A stretch of DNA of 64,000 bases from Lanius collurio (GCA_020086605.1 JACBWW010000004.1:39395630-39459629), one strand, 5' to 3'. Counted from the stretch's first letter, positions 24,001 to 35,934 are shown. Notes: generated by a model not told the origin, from the letters alone. A program made the numbers and translations.

Positions 24001-27000
24001 TGTGCACACAGATGTGGGTACCAGAACAAACAGTCCATTATTACATCACAGAAAACATTATCAGATGGGTCAGAAAGCAGACTGAGCTCTGTAGCACAAA
24101 TTAAAAACATTGATGAGGGTTGTAAGGGACACATGGAGAGTAAGCATTTAAGAATTCATTTAATACACCTGCACCTAAAAATCTAGTCCTCCAGTCTTTG
24201 AGCTGACACAAAGATCTTACTATTCTTTGCATTAATAATACTCTTTTATTTGAATTTTCCCTTAACTTTTATTCCCACCTAACCTGTTACAGATTTTTGT
24301 TATATTAGTCACTTTCCTACCTAGATTTTATTATCCATGTGATATTTATTGGATAAATATTTTTCCTCAGTGGCTTGAGAATACTGTACTCTGCTATTGA
24401 CCTTAATTCTGCACAGTCAATAACTTGCAGATTTCAGTAAAGAAATCATTATGATCTTGTGATTTGAAGATTTGACTAATTATGCTCATAGATGGTTGTA
24501 GTTGTGGTTTGTTTTTATTTCCAGGCCCTAGTGTTCAGTCCCTAGTACAGCTTACAAATTTTTCTGGGTTATCTGGAGAGCTTATGAATTTTGCAGCATT
24601 CCTCCAAGGTAAGCACAGTCCTTTGCATGAACTCATACATTAATAAAATAATATGTGCATATTTTGCCATTTTAAGGTGGTTTTGCAAATAAACAGGAGA
24701 AATCCTTAATTTTCAATTAAAATAAGATTCTGATTACCTTTTATATATGCATTTTATATATATATTTAAATCTCCTTTGGGTAGGAACTCTGTAATAAAC
24801 TTCATCTTCAGAGATACTTTTGGTAAGGGAAGAGAATGAAGCTCATAGCAGAGACAGCTGTATAATTTTTTGTCTCATGCTGACAAGTTTGGTTGGGTTT
24901 ACTTGCAATTGTAGAGGCACAACAGTACCCAAAAAGAGAGTTCCATAAACCTGTAAGCTCCTATTTCTGTGACAGACCTGGTATATGCACAAATGGCAAC
25001 ATGTTGCAATGTGATCTCTACTGCTGGATTACAAATCCCTTACTTTCACATTGTTTCTGAACGGCCAAATACTGTTTTTACACAGGTATTTTAGAAAGCA
25101 GGGTTGTTTTTTTTTTCCCCTTAAGAACCAACAAACACAACCAAAGCAGAGCACCAAAAAAATACCACAAAGCCCCACTGTATAACTGTGTACCAGACCT
25201 GAACTGACAGTCCTTCAGAGAATGTCAACAGCTAAGGAATATATCAATGTTTCTCTTCTCTTTACAAAGTACGCACGTATAAGATTGTAATTAAGCACAT
25301 TTCCTTCATTTATGGACTTATTAGTGTTAACTGCATTTGTGCTGTTCTGGGTGTATTTAAAATAGGCTCTAAAACCTTTGTTTTGCCCCCATTAGTGCAG
25401 TGATAAATGTCCTCAGTAAGTGCTGTGGTCACTTTTATCAGCCTAAGGAGGAGATTCATCCCAGCTCACTTTAGATGTCTGCAGCAGGTTTAGTTTCTCC
25501 TCAGGAGATAAAATGGATTTTTTCTAGAAGTTTCTGCGTCTGATCCTGAAACAGGTGTTCAAAATAAAGCCTAAAAATTGTCAGCTTCTTTTCATAAAGG
25601 GAGCCTAGACATATATTTTAGAGGCCCAGGTTTGGATGACAAGTCCAGAGCAAGGCTGCTCCCTTTTCATTGCCATTAACTAAATCCTGACAGATGGAAC
25701 ATCAAAACATGTTGACTTCAGTTGTGACCAGGTTTTCAATCTTTTAATGAAGACAATCCACCTTGCTTAATCATAGGAAATACTGAGACTTTGTATTTTC
25801 TATAGCCTTCGATACTGAAAGATGCCTTTATGCACCCTCATTTTTGCCAAAAAACAATTAACTTCGGAGTGGCTAGAGTGACATTTGAAATACTTATTTG
25901 AACATATGAAAGGAGAAAAAAATCAAAATTTTTTCAAAGCAATATGATCTATTATACATTTAAAGAAACAAAATCATGATACATTTTTGTAAGCACTTAG
26001 ATGTTGTAATCTATGACCATACAGAGATCACACCATATGGCCAAATGTCATTTTTCTTCCTTTCATAAGTTTATTAGGATTTCTGTTGAAATGCAGAAAT
26101 AGTTTTGTATCCAAGTAATCAGTTAATTCAATAGTAAATAAATTACTAAGCATATAAAATAAATCAAAAATGCTGGTTCTCAGATTTTCATTACCTGCTT
26201 TAATATCCTCATCAGGTGGTATTTCACGTTTACCAGTGAAACCATGCTTGTCATTAAAAGATCTGTGGTTGTCTACTGCATCTGATAAATAAATTAAAAA
26301 TCAGAGGAATTAATTGACTTAGCAACAACCTTTCCTTGCTTTTCATGGATTTCAATGAAAAGATCATGATGGGCAGTTTTGATGTACAAAATTACAAGGA
26401 AGAACTTAATGTGTCATTAAATACAATAACCTTTCTTCTAAATTTGTGCTTATGAGTTGTCTCAATTACAGACTCAGTCCTGTGCTACAAACTGGCTGAA
26501 GCTATTACTAGATTTAGAAGTTGTAAAGAAGAACTGTAAGTGTATATCTGCATGTACACTGGGAAGCTGTTCTTACTACTCTTTCCTCGGTCTTTAAGAG
26601 AATGCTGCTGATGAGTTTGCTCAAAAGAAAACTGCAGATCATTTACATGAATAACCTTCAGAAACTATCTTACATGCCCCTGGTGCCTCTTCTCTCCCCC
26701 TTGCAATGGGCATTTCCTTTATCAGTAAAAGCTGATCAATACGACCTGCAACAAAGGATGATTCCTATTATCCAGTCTTAGATATAAGATACAAGTCTTT
26801 GACAAGCACATTTCCCTACAGTACTTTTTCCAATTTGCTTAGATCTGCTTTGGGCAAATATACTTCCAGACATTTACAGAGCCAGTTGATACATTTAAGA
26901 TGCCTTTAACTTCTTTTCTTTTTTTTTTAAATATCCTTATGGCTAGCTAAAAGAATGAAAAGTGTTAGAGTAAGCATCTGTAGTATTTGTCTATGTGTTA

Positions 27001-28429
27001 CTGAGACTGAAAATATAAAAAATTTGGTAATGAATTCATTAAGAATTAATAGCAAAAAGACAAATACTTGAGACAGCTTAGTACTGCATTGTTTGTCTTA
27101 CAACCCGCATTTGTTATCTCCACTGTAGACCAGTGCTCCTGTATTTTGAACACCTTATATATTTATTTTCCACATAGTGAACTGTCAACAGTCTTGAGTT
27201 TGCAAGTTACTGTTTTATTTTGCTTCAATTAAAAAGAATGTAGTATAACAAAGCCAAGTAGTGAAACAGTTTGTAAAAAGATTTAAAGGTGAAATCTGAA
27301 ATACAGGGAGAAGTGCCAAATGCCACATTTTGTCATTCTGCCCTTGACATCTAAGATGCTATAAGGTTTTTTAAAACTTCTGGTGGTGACGTATTTGTCA
27401 TATGACAATTACAGTTCAGAAGCACAAAATGTGAGCAGATGTGTTTCTGGACATAAGGCCTCCCATCACACTTCCTTAGAAAAGGACAGCTGTTGTCTAA
27501 GATAACCCAGTTCTATGATAGGCATGTAACAAACATCTAAACAAGTGTTTTCCCAAATTAATTTCTTCAGTCTTGCAGGTTTAGACTAAATTGCTATACT
27601 CAGAGAAGAAAATAACACAATTTCTGCATTTTGAAGTAATGAAAAAAGTGCCTCACTTACGTGGCCCAAGTAGGTAACCAGCACTATTCAAAGTCCAACC
27701 CCTTTTGTCTTTTGCCTTAAAGAAAAAAAATGCAAGTATGTAATTGTCCAACCTACACTCAAAAGGACATTCTTTTGGCAGAAAGTCTTCTGAAGGCTCA
27801 AAATCAAAAAAAAGTATTTTAAAAATAAAGCAAATCATACAGAGGCAAATATTTATGGTGAGCTCTCACCCTCTCCCTAAGTCTATAGTGCTGCTGTTGA
27901 CATCCATGTGGTTTGAAGGTTTCACACCACATGAGTGATGCCTGCAAATCACACTTTGGAGGCAGAAATTTCCACTTTATACTTAAGAGTTTATACTACC
28001 ACCTGATAGCCACCTTAGCAAACAGCAATGCTTTTTTGTATTGCTTGGATTTACAAGGCAGCCTCTTCATGAAAGAAGTCCATATGTACACCATCTTTCT
28101 GAGACAGGTGGGACACCTATTCAATTTTTGTCTATCAACTAGACATTCTTAGTCGTAGTATTTGCTGCAAGGGAGCTAGTATCTAAAATCTCCAAATTCC
28201 TAGCTGAAAAAAAAAAAAAAAAAAAAGCAGACTGTTGATAGCCGGAGATGGTTTTGAGTGCTGCATCTTTTGCCATCCCTCTATCTAAGAACGGTGTGTA
28301 TCCCCGGGCGGTGAGCGGTTCCTTGCCAGCTGAGACACGGATACTTACTGAGAATACCAGCCCGAGTGTTTCCGAGAGGGTGGCACAAAGGACTAAAGAC
28401 AGAAACAGGAAACTGGTGCACCTCTGCAT
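21002..28429 (-). CDS. GAL: galanin prepropeptide (galanin and GMAP), five coding exons
   Basis: Neuropeptide precursor, secreted and cleaved to galanin (ligand of galanin receptors) and galanin message-associated peptide (GMAP). Coding exons on the minus strand are 28429-28349, 27715-27661, 26281-26195, 23223-23146 and 21054-21002. Together they give 354 bases, 117 residues plus stop. All introns are GT-AG and the phases are 0, 1, 1, 1. Residues 1-27 hold a signal peptide (hydrophobic FLFLSLVLCA). AKDKR (28-32) is the dibasic pro-site. Galanin is residues 33-61, beginning GWTLNSAGYLLGP and ending NDKHGFT. GKR (62-64) supplies the amide donor glycine and the second cleavage site. GMAP is 65-117, with the conserved core VRTVIEFLTYLHLK. 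The 29-residue amidated form is as in birds and most mammals; human galanin is 30 residues and not amidated. Nothing is broken. Identification is very secure. Confidence 0.97.
23146..23223 (-). CDS. GAL: GAL exon 5, GMAP core
   Basis: A 78-base exon between a TTTTACAG acceptor and a GTTAGT donor. It encodes NLGRPVADENIVR followed by TVIEFLTYLHLK, the most conserved part of GMAP. The donor has T at intron position +3, where A or G is usual, so it is weaker than the other donors in the gene. Confidence 0.96.
24525..24608 (+). other. exon-like open segment antisense to GAL intron 4
   Basis: On the + strand a strong acceptor (GTTTTTATTTCCAG) and a good donor (CAAG then GTAAGC) bound 84 bases with exactly one open frame. 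That frame begins two bases in and leaves one base over, so the segment is phase-symmetric and could be skipped without a frameshift. The peptide runs PSVQSLVQLTNFSGL then SGELMNFAAFLQ, with an N-glycosylation sequon (NFS). I do not recognise it. It lies opposite GAL intron 4 and has no identified partner exon. It may be a real exon of an unannotated overlapping gene or an accident. Confidence 0.28.
26195..26281 (-). CDS. GAL: GAL exon 4, galanin C-terminal half and amidation/cleavage site
   Basis: An 87-base exon with acceptor TTTATTTATCAG and donor GTAATG. It encodes the galanin residues AVDNHRSFNDKHGFT, then GKR, then the start of GMAP (EIPPDEDIKA). The split codon at the 5' end makes the histidine of GPHAVD across intron 3. 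Confidence 0.97.
27661..27715 (-). CDS. GAL: GAL exon 3, galanin N-terminal receptor-binding half
   Basis: A 55-base exon with acceptor TTTTTTTCTTTAAG and donor GTAAGT. It encodes AKDKR and the invariant GWTLNSAGYLLGP. Reading straight through the donor would give a false RK end; splicing restores the histidine. Confidence 0.98.
28207..28226. repeat. A20 homopolymer in GAL intron 2
   Basis: Twenty uninterrupted A on the + strand. On the GAL strand this is a T20 tract followed at once by CAG, so it looks like a splice acceptor inside intron 2. Confidence 0.9.
28349..28429 (-). CDS. GAL: GAL exon 2, start codon and signal peptide
   Basis: An 81-base exon of 27 codons. The acceptor GGTTTCTTTCCAG ends directly before the ATG (28429-28427), so the whole 5' leader lies in exon 1. 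Translation starts MQRCTSFLFLSLVLCATLSE, a typical signal peptide and the known avian galanin start. The donor is GTAAGT. The longer minus-strand frame running up to 28639 crosses intron 1 and is not the start. Confidence 0.96.
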
Positions 28430-28439
28430 CTGGAAAGAA

Positions 28440-29095
28440 ACCGCACCGGGGTAAACGCTTTGCGGGCCACGGGCGGCTGGGCGGGAAGCGGGGGCGAGCC
28501 CACTCCCCAGCGCGGCTACCCGGGCTCGGCAGCCCCACGGGCGCCGGGAGCAGGGCCGGGAAGGGGTACCTTGAGCTGGGGCGGTGTGTCCCTCGCAGTG
28601 CTCCCGTGGCGTGGCGGGGCCGGTCCGGGCAGCTCCCACGGCGAGCTCTCACTGCATGGCCGCGGCCGCGCCGCGCTCCCGCCGCGCTTTATGGAGCCGA
28701 GAGCCGCCCACCGCCTCCCCCCGCCTCCCCCGGGCCATTTCCCCTGGCCACCCGCCGCTTTGGGAAGGGCAGAAATTACGGCAATCCAATTAGAGGACCT
28801 TGGAAGCACGACGCAGGGCCGGGAGCTGCAGCGCGGGCGATTGCCCCTGCCCTGGCCGGTGCCCGAGGGATGGGGGCACAGCGGGGGACAGGGGGGCGGA
28901 AAGGGAATACTCGCACTTTTCAGAGACCCCGGTGCGGGAGCAGCGCTAAACACACGTGTGTGCGTGTGCTGCTGGCGTTTGGGGACAGCGAGGGTTTCAC
29001 ACAGCTCTGCTCTGCTGGCGAGCCCTGCAGCTCCCTGCGCTTCACTCGCCGCCCCTTGAAATCCCTTTGACTCCTGCCCGGCGCTCCAGCATCAG
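28440..29095 (-). promoter_or_regulatory. GAL: CpG island with GAL promoter
   Basis: This is the densest CpG- and GC-rich block of the window, bounded sharply by AT-rich sequence. On the minus strand it holds a TATA-like CCATAAAGC (28687-28693), CG-rich Sp1-type boxes (28710-28730) and an inverted CCAAT box near 28787. A CACGTG E-box lies at 28953-28958. The long frames on both strands here (28139-29070) come from the low stop-codon density of GC-rich DNA and are not genes. Confidence 0.75.
28570..28662 (-). other. GAL: GAL exon 1, non-coding 5' leader
   Basis: On the minus strand a donor-like CTCAAG followed by GTACCCC lies at 28570/28569, within the CpG island and 140 bases upstream of the exon 2 acceptor. 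With the TATA-like box at 28687-28693 the transcript would start near 28660. A short non-coding first exon is the known design of GAL. The 5' end is inferred, not seen. Confidence 0.55.
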
Positions 29096-32000
29096 AGGAG
29101 CGGCTAAAACTCTGTACTTCTGGCCGCTCTCTGTCGCAGATAGCTCTTGGTTTAGGGCTGTATATGAAAGGCAGGGGTTTAGCTCTCTCCAGTGACTAGA
29201 TTAGCCCTGGCCTGTGCGTCTGCAACCAGTGGAGTTTCACTGGTTTGCTGATCTCAGTTGTGGTTACCGCTGGCATCGGGATGTGCAAAACTAAATTACA
29301 AAGCAGAGATTCCAGTATTACTTCCCTTTTTCCTCCCTTGACAAATTGTATTTTCTCTCCAGCAAATTAGTTTATTCACTGCAAGTTCTCAGATTCATTT
29401 CTCTTTCAATAAGAAAACATCACAGATCTTGCACAGAATAAGTAATACTTACAGATCTTTTTTCAGAAACTACTAAAGAGTCTCTGCAAACTTTTGAACA
29501 GTACACTGGTCATTCACTTGTTTAGAAGCAAACTTTTTTTACTTCAATGTAGCATAATATTCATAATCCAAGCTAGAAGCATAAGTTAAGTCCTGTATTT
29601 CTTTTTCCTACCCTCTTTTGTCAGATGCAGAAGGGTTATAATAGTCTAGCCTTGTCTTTGGGTGTTTGAGCAAAAACTGCTGGGTTAAAGTTTATTTTAT
29701 GCAATTCTTAAGTGCTGATGTACATACATAGGAAGCTAAATTTTGCAGATTTTATTTGATACTTTTTATCATTTGCTGAAGGTGTTCTCTCAGCCACTGC
29801 ATGATCCTCACATTTTAGATTAGATAGATCTAGAAAACAGCAACATAATTTTTGCAAAGTGATGTTTTCCTTTACCTTATCAAAAGTACACTTTTGACTG
29901 AAATTCCCTAGCTTTCAGCTGCTAATTGCCACTAAGTAATTTTTGAAACTTGAAGCTTCTTTGTGCCTCAAATTGTTTTCTTTCTGTTACTAGAATAAAA
30001 CCACTGAAGTTACATCAAGAGATGTCCAATTTTACATTCAAGAAATGTTACAAAAATGTGTTAATTCTGAGTTTTGACTACAGTTTTACTCTTGATGTTC
30101 CTGTAAAAAGTATTTGAAATAATGTTTTTGAACCTGCACTTTTTATTCTGATTTTTTGTCCACAGTACTTGCACCTTCCTGTCAAATTAGAGTGAAATGA
30201 TCTCTTCATCTCCACTAGACTCAGATGCAAAAGAAAGCCTTCTTGTAAATTGAAAAGCTTAATCCATCTCTTTCCCATCGTATTTTTGCCTAAATCTATC
30301 TTCATGTTAGTGTCAATTAAATAATTTTATCAGTCATTCCTACAACTGATGTTCTCATTCCCTCAATTTTCTTTGTCAAGAATGCTATTAGTCTTTTTTT
30401 TTAATTCCATAGAAATTTTAAATCTCACTGCTCAGACAAAAAAAATGAGCATTAGTCTGAAGCCTGGCTTTCCTAGCTTAGCTTGACTAATAGCCATCTC
30501 TGTGACTACACAGCTTGTTTTCATTGAGGAGACCCTTCAGTGTACTAATTCCTGTATTGATTTATTTGTTGTCTGGTTAATTGTAAAGGCTAAATGCAAT
30601 TTGCAGTAGCTGTTAGGTTATGCCTCATCCTCACCAGAGGTCCATCATCAGATAAATTCACAATGAAGCTCATCTAAAATTCAGTCAAATCAATGGAACG
30701 ATAAACATTGATAATAAAACTGTCTCTGATGTCTCTAAGCTGATACATGAGAATCAGGATTGGCTGTCTCACAGAGCAACATGTATATGTATTTTATAGA
30801 TGTGATTGCAACTGCATTTCAAAAATAATTAAAAGAAATCATGGAAGAATACTGTTTGCAGCCAGAGCAAAAAGTTTTGAATTTTTAAGGAAATTATAAT
30901 AGAGAGTAAATAAATGACAATATTGAAACACTGGACTTGGGAAATACAATTATTACATTTTTGTTATTGGAGATTTCATTTTGAGAACAAATGATAAACC
31001 CTAAGGATTCTACCATGTCTTTAATGGTAAAAACGTCTTTTTTATACAATTGATGAGGTAAGAGGGACTCCTTTAACTTTTAATTAGCAAAGAACATAAA
31101 CCATACAGTATAGCTATCTTTTATAGCAGGGAAAAACACTGAATAGAAGTGGATTTTGCATTACATTTTCAAAGAGTCTGGAGTCTCCAGCTGACTCCCT
31201 TCACTGTTTAGTTTACTGAGAGATAATGAATGAAACAGGAAAAAGTGTGTCTGCTATTTCTCTGTTGCAGTTGTAGAGCAAGGTTCTTTTCAGCAACTCC
31301 CCAATGAATGTCCATCTGCATGACAAATGAGTGAGGTTTTTTCCTACTTCCCAGGCAACATCAAGTATGAGCATATTGTTTGAGACCTTTCTCAGGTATG
31401 TACACAAAATCTCTAATATTATATGAGCAATTGTAATGAATTCTAGGCTTGGGAGATAAATTACCAGAAAAAAATGTCTCCTATATATGAGTAATTCCAG
31501 TGAAATAATGACATTACAGAAAGTAAATGCTTTATTGGAGGAGTGTCAGCATTCAGCTAACTAGAAATGATTGGTTGCAGAAATTTCAAGATGTCTATTT
31601 TGAATCCTATTCAGTATTTACCAGGAGATCACTAAAATGCAGTGACACCAGTAACTGATGTTGCTGTCTTTTCTGCATTGGAAACTATTTTAGATTTTTG
31701 AGATCAGTGTTTCCACCCTGAATAGAGAGATTTATCATAACTGAGCATGGAGAACACAAATGCAAGATTTTCTGTGGCTAAATCTGAGTGGGAAGGGCAC
31801 AAACCTCTTTTTAACTGAGTATGGACATGTCAAGATCTGAGTATCCAGAAGCAAAGAGGCATTCCAGTTGCCATCAAGGCTGTGGGTTGCTTCACTGATC
31901 TAAAGACTTTTTGCTAGTCTTGTGGTAAATGAGTCTGGTGGTAGTGCCACAGAGCTGAAAAGTTATTAGGAGTTTATCTTTCAGCTCAACACTGTTACCT

Positions 32001-33380
32001 CAGCCCTCAGCATTTGCATCTCAGCTGCTCATTGTTAATGTAAGCAGAGGTAAGTTGAAGATTATGCTGTCTGCATTTATCTGAAGATGCCAGAACTTCA
32101 ATATGAAACTATCATTTTGTAAGCAATTTGCTCTTAAGTCTTAAAGAAACCTCTTGATTAGTCTTTCTCTCACATGTATAGAATTACTTCCTTCTTTAAT
32201 GGAAGGAGAACAGAGAACAGGTTGTTGCATTTGTTTTAAAAAAACAAATTAGTAATAAGAGAAGGGTCATTTCCTTCATCTTTCCAAACCCTTTGCTATT
32301 GTTTTATTCCCATTTTGTAATTTCTGTGAAATGTAGGCAATTTTCACTGAGTGAATCTGTTGCACATTTTGCCATCTCAGCATCAAATAGAAATAAGTGT
32401 TACAGATAACTTCTGAATGAAAGGCTATTTTCTGTTCTGAATTACACTGGTACCAACCAATCATTTCCTATCATTACATCATTCAGTGTGCTACCAGAGC
32501 TATCATTCACAAACATATATCATTGCATCAAAACTGCAACTCCCACATGTTAGATCATCTCATGTATTTTTAAAATTATTTTTGGTTCAAGATGCACAGT
32601 GATTTTTAGACTAATTGTGTATATGTAGAAAAGAAACCACAGAATGAAAACTTCAGAGAAAAATTCTCAAAGTTAATTACTTTATACATCAATACTATTG
32701 TGAGAAATGATAAAAAAACCACTTAGTCTTGATTCCTGCTATGTTACAGGAGAGTAATGTATCCATTTGGTTAAGATTAGCCAGTAGGTTCAAACCTTTC
32801 AAGGACAGATTGCTCGCCAGCACAAAGGCACAAGATTAATTTCCTGAAGAAGTCAGAAAGAACCAGAGGCTCTCTTGATGACAATTTATCTGAGGAAAGC
32901 ACCGAGAATTTGAAATATTCTAAGAAATATCATTTTCAAGTGTTTCTGGTACCAGTAGTAGATCAATACAGATTGCACAGCCTATTGCCATTCCCAGGCT
33001 ATGCATCCCCAGAATACTTCCATTTGGGCAAAGAGGATATATGCAGAAGGCTCCTTGAAATTCCAGGAGACCTACTGCTTCAGCTCTTTCCTTTGTAGGC
33101 CAAGGAGAACGATGGGTCAGAGGCACTGCAGGTCTCAGAAGAAAATACAATATCTCAGATCTGTAAGGGGCTGAGTTTGGCACTCATGTCCTGCTAATAT
33201 TAGATAGAGCTCAGCTTCTCTGACTGTGAGTCCAGCTGGAAACAGCTGGGAACCTCTGACTCAAAGGGCTGATTGAGGATTTATAGTTGTAGAGGCTCCT
33301 CTACCAAACTCTGAATTCTGATACTTACTTGAAGGAGGCTGGTTCTTGTCTTAGTTTTCCATTTAATTCCTTGCTCACCA
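29096..33380. other. GAL upstream flank, no recognised gene
   Basis: About 4.3 kb of AT-rich, apparently single-copy sequence just upstream of the GAL promoter. No repeat family or coding signature was recognised; distal GAL control elements could lie here. Confidence 0.45.
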
Positions 33381-34400
33381 ATGACTTTCTCCTCCTTTGA
33401 TCAGCTTCAGGAGAAGCTCACACCTACCAAACACAAGAGAGTTTCTGGTCCTGCAAGATCTCAGGAGGAATTCTTGCCTACCCAATCCCTGCCGGGCCCC
33501 ATGCTGTTTAACATCCTCCTCAATGGTCTGGATGATGGGATTGAAAACACCTTCACCAAATCAGGTGGTGGCACCAAACTGGGTGGTGCGTTGAACACGT
33601 CAGAAGGGACATCTCACAGGGAGACCTGGACAGGCTGGAAAAGTGGGACAGAACAAACAGTATGAATTTTAACAAAGACAAGAGAAAAGTTGTGCCTCTG
33701 GGATGGCATAACCAAAGTTCCCAGTAAAGGCTGGAATCTGCCTGTCTGAGGAGGAGCCTTGGTGGAAGGGACCTGGAAATCCTGGTGGACAGGATAACAT
33801 GAGCCCACAGTGTGCTGCTGCAGCAAGGAAGGCAAACTGGATCCTAGGCTGCATGCACAGAGCGTAATGAGGAGAGACAGAGTAGTGATCATCCCAGTCT
33901 AGTCAGCACTTGTCAGGCCACACCTGCACCACTGTGCCCAGTCCTGCCATGCACAGCTCAAAACAGACACAGACACACCGGAGAGGGCTCAAAGGAGGGC
34001 CACAAAGGTGATTAAAGGGCTGGAGAAGCTGCTCTGTGGGGAAAGACTTAAGGAGTTAGGTCTTATCAACCTGAAAAAGAGGAAGCTCAGGGGAATCTCA
34101 TCACAGCTTTCCAGTTCCCAAAAAGCAGCCACAAAAAGCGTGGATGCTCTCTCTTCACAAGGACACCCATGGAGACGACAACCAGCAAAGGGCACAAGCT
34201 GTACTCAGAGAGATTTCATTTTGATGTAAGAGAGGAACTTTGTGGACTGAAGACAATCAGTGTCCCAGGGCCTTAGCGGAGTCCCCACCATGGAGGTTTC
34301 AAAGTCAAGTGGTCAGGGTGCTAAACAGGAGAAGATTTTTCACGGTTTCTTCCAGCCTGGGCTAAATTATAATAAGTGCTTTACCAAATTATGTGTACTA
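33381..34400 (+). mobile_element. CR1 LINE fragment, reverse transcriptase to near 3' end
   Basis: The + strand frame at 33480-33600 reads [17 protein letters not shown] followed by [12 protein letters not shown]. This is the CR1 reverse transcriptase, whose catalytic box is normally FADD in KFADDTKLGGAV. Here the FADD block reads SGGG, so both catalytic aspartates are lost. From 33770 to 34200 frameshifted remnants follow the CR1 C-terminal order: the region around GCMHR, then RLKELGLINLKKRKLRGIS at 34050-34095. The element has several stops and frameshifts and cannot move. The 5' part is missing and the 3' tip is diverged. Confidence 0.85.
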
Positions 34401-34742
34401 AAATGAGAAGCCACAGGGAAGCAGGTCAACGCTTCCATGGCTCTTATTTTTTAACAGGACCCAGTGCCAGCTGCTTCATTAGCAAGTAGGTTGCAACATT
34501 GTAATACAAAAAGCCTCACAAGTAGGCATTTCAGACATGAAATGCATTCGCAGTAATTCAAAAAGGAACTACAGAATAATACTTAGATCAAATATTTTCC
34601 AAAAGTATTTTTATATTAAGTTCATTAAAATGTAAAAAAAAAAAAAATAGGCAGAATGTTAAAAGATAGGTATTCCACTACAAAATTCTCTTTTGTATCT
34701 TGTTTGTTACTGGGATTTACTTTGCTAAAGCACAAAATAGAG

Positions 34743-35930
34743 TCAGCAGGATGATATTACACAGCCTTCATTATTGTACCGTAAATGCACCCTTTTTCTT
34801 CCATGATAAGAAATAATCCATTCCATCTTACAGGCTCTGAAAGCCTGTAATCTGAAAACGGGTTTGAGAAAATTGGGTGGAAAACCTTTCTTGTTTTCCT
34901 TGACATCCCTTACCATATTTAATTCCAAGTGGACCTGAGCATTGGTCGTCACATCTCTGCAAACTCTTGCTACATTCCTCCCAAACAGCCTGTCCCTTTT
35001 CCCACATTTTGTCAACTTTCTTCTTCCTTTTGGGTTTTTCCAGAATCTCCTTGCTCATCCATGCAAGTCTCCTGCCCTGCTCTGTGTGATTTCTTATTCA
35101 TAGGGATGCACCAGTCTTGAGGCTGGAGGAAGCGATGCTTGAGTATTAACCAGCTCCCTTGGACACTCCTACCTTCTAGATCCCTAACCCATGGGATTCT
35201 TCCAGGTAGATAGTTGAGGAGGCCAAAGGTGTCTCTCCTGAAATCAAGGGTTGTGATCCTATTCATTGCCCGGCTTCCTCCGTGTAGGATCCTGCACTCC
35301 ATGGTCACTGCAGCCAAGGCTGACCCCAACCTTCACATGGTGGTTGTTTCCAACCTTAGTGATCCTATGATGTTATGATTCCCCAGCCAGTCCTCCAGTT
35401 TGTCAGTGCCAGGTCCAGCAGCACACCTCTCCTCGATGGATCCTCCACCACCTGTGTCAAAACATTACTGTCAGTGCTGTGCAGGAACCTCCTGGGCTCC
35501 TGTGTGCCCACAGGAGTTGTTTTTCCAGCAGAGATCAGGGTGGAAGTTCCCCATGAGCACCAGAGCCTGTGACTGTGAGGCTGCTTCCAGCTGATGGGAG
35601 AATTCCTCATTGACTTCCTCTTCCTGACGGGGTGGCCTGTAGCAAACACCCACAGCAGTGTCACCCACGTTGTGTCTGAATTCTGACCCATCAGCTCTTG
35701 TCTTGCCCTTCACCCAGCCTGAGGCAGAGCTCGATACAGCCCAGTCCCTCTCTCACATAAAGAGCAGTTCCACCCCCTCCCCTCGCTGGTCAGTCCTAAA
35801 AAGGACAAAGCCATCCCTGACAGCATTCCAGTCATGTGAGCTATCCCACCCGGTCTCTGTAGCTGCAGTGACATCGTGCACACAGACCTCTAATTCTGCC
35901 TGGTTTATCCCCATGCTGTGTGTGTTGGCC
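34743..35930 (-). mobile_element. CR1 LINE fragment, endonuclease domain and linker
   Basis: Read on the minus strand from about 35930 it carries HDVTAATETGWDSSHDWNAV, then GDTAVGVCYRPPRQEEEVNE (35713 frame), then ALVLMGNFHPDLCW and LDLALTN. After a break at 35380-35320 it continues AMNRITTLDFRRDTFGLLNY, GRIPWVRDLEG and LELNMVRDVKENKKGF. This is the CR1 ORF2 endonuclease and the following linker in correct order, stopping before the reverse transcriptase. Several frameshifts are present. It is interrupted by a small CR1 3' tip in the opposite orientation. Confidence 0.9.
35320..35380 (+). mobile_element. CR1 3' tip nested in a minus-strand CR1
   Basis: The sequence ACCTTAGTGATCCTATGATG runs into TTATGATT. 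This is the characteristic 3' end of CR1 (a short ATTCTATG-type tail) in + orientation. It splits the minus-strand CR1 endonuclease reading between LDLALTN and TMECRIL, so it inserted later. Confidence 0.65.
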
Positions 35931-35934
35931 TACA

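Noticed and set aside
28139..29070. Several long overlapping frames on both strands (up to 234 residues)
   Set aside because: They lie in the CpG island where stop codons are rare, are rich in R, G, P and A, and cross GAL exon 1, intron 1 and exon 2. Only the 27 codons of exon 2 are real.
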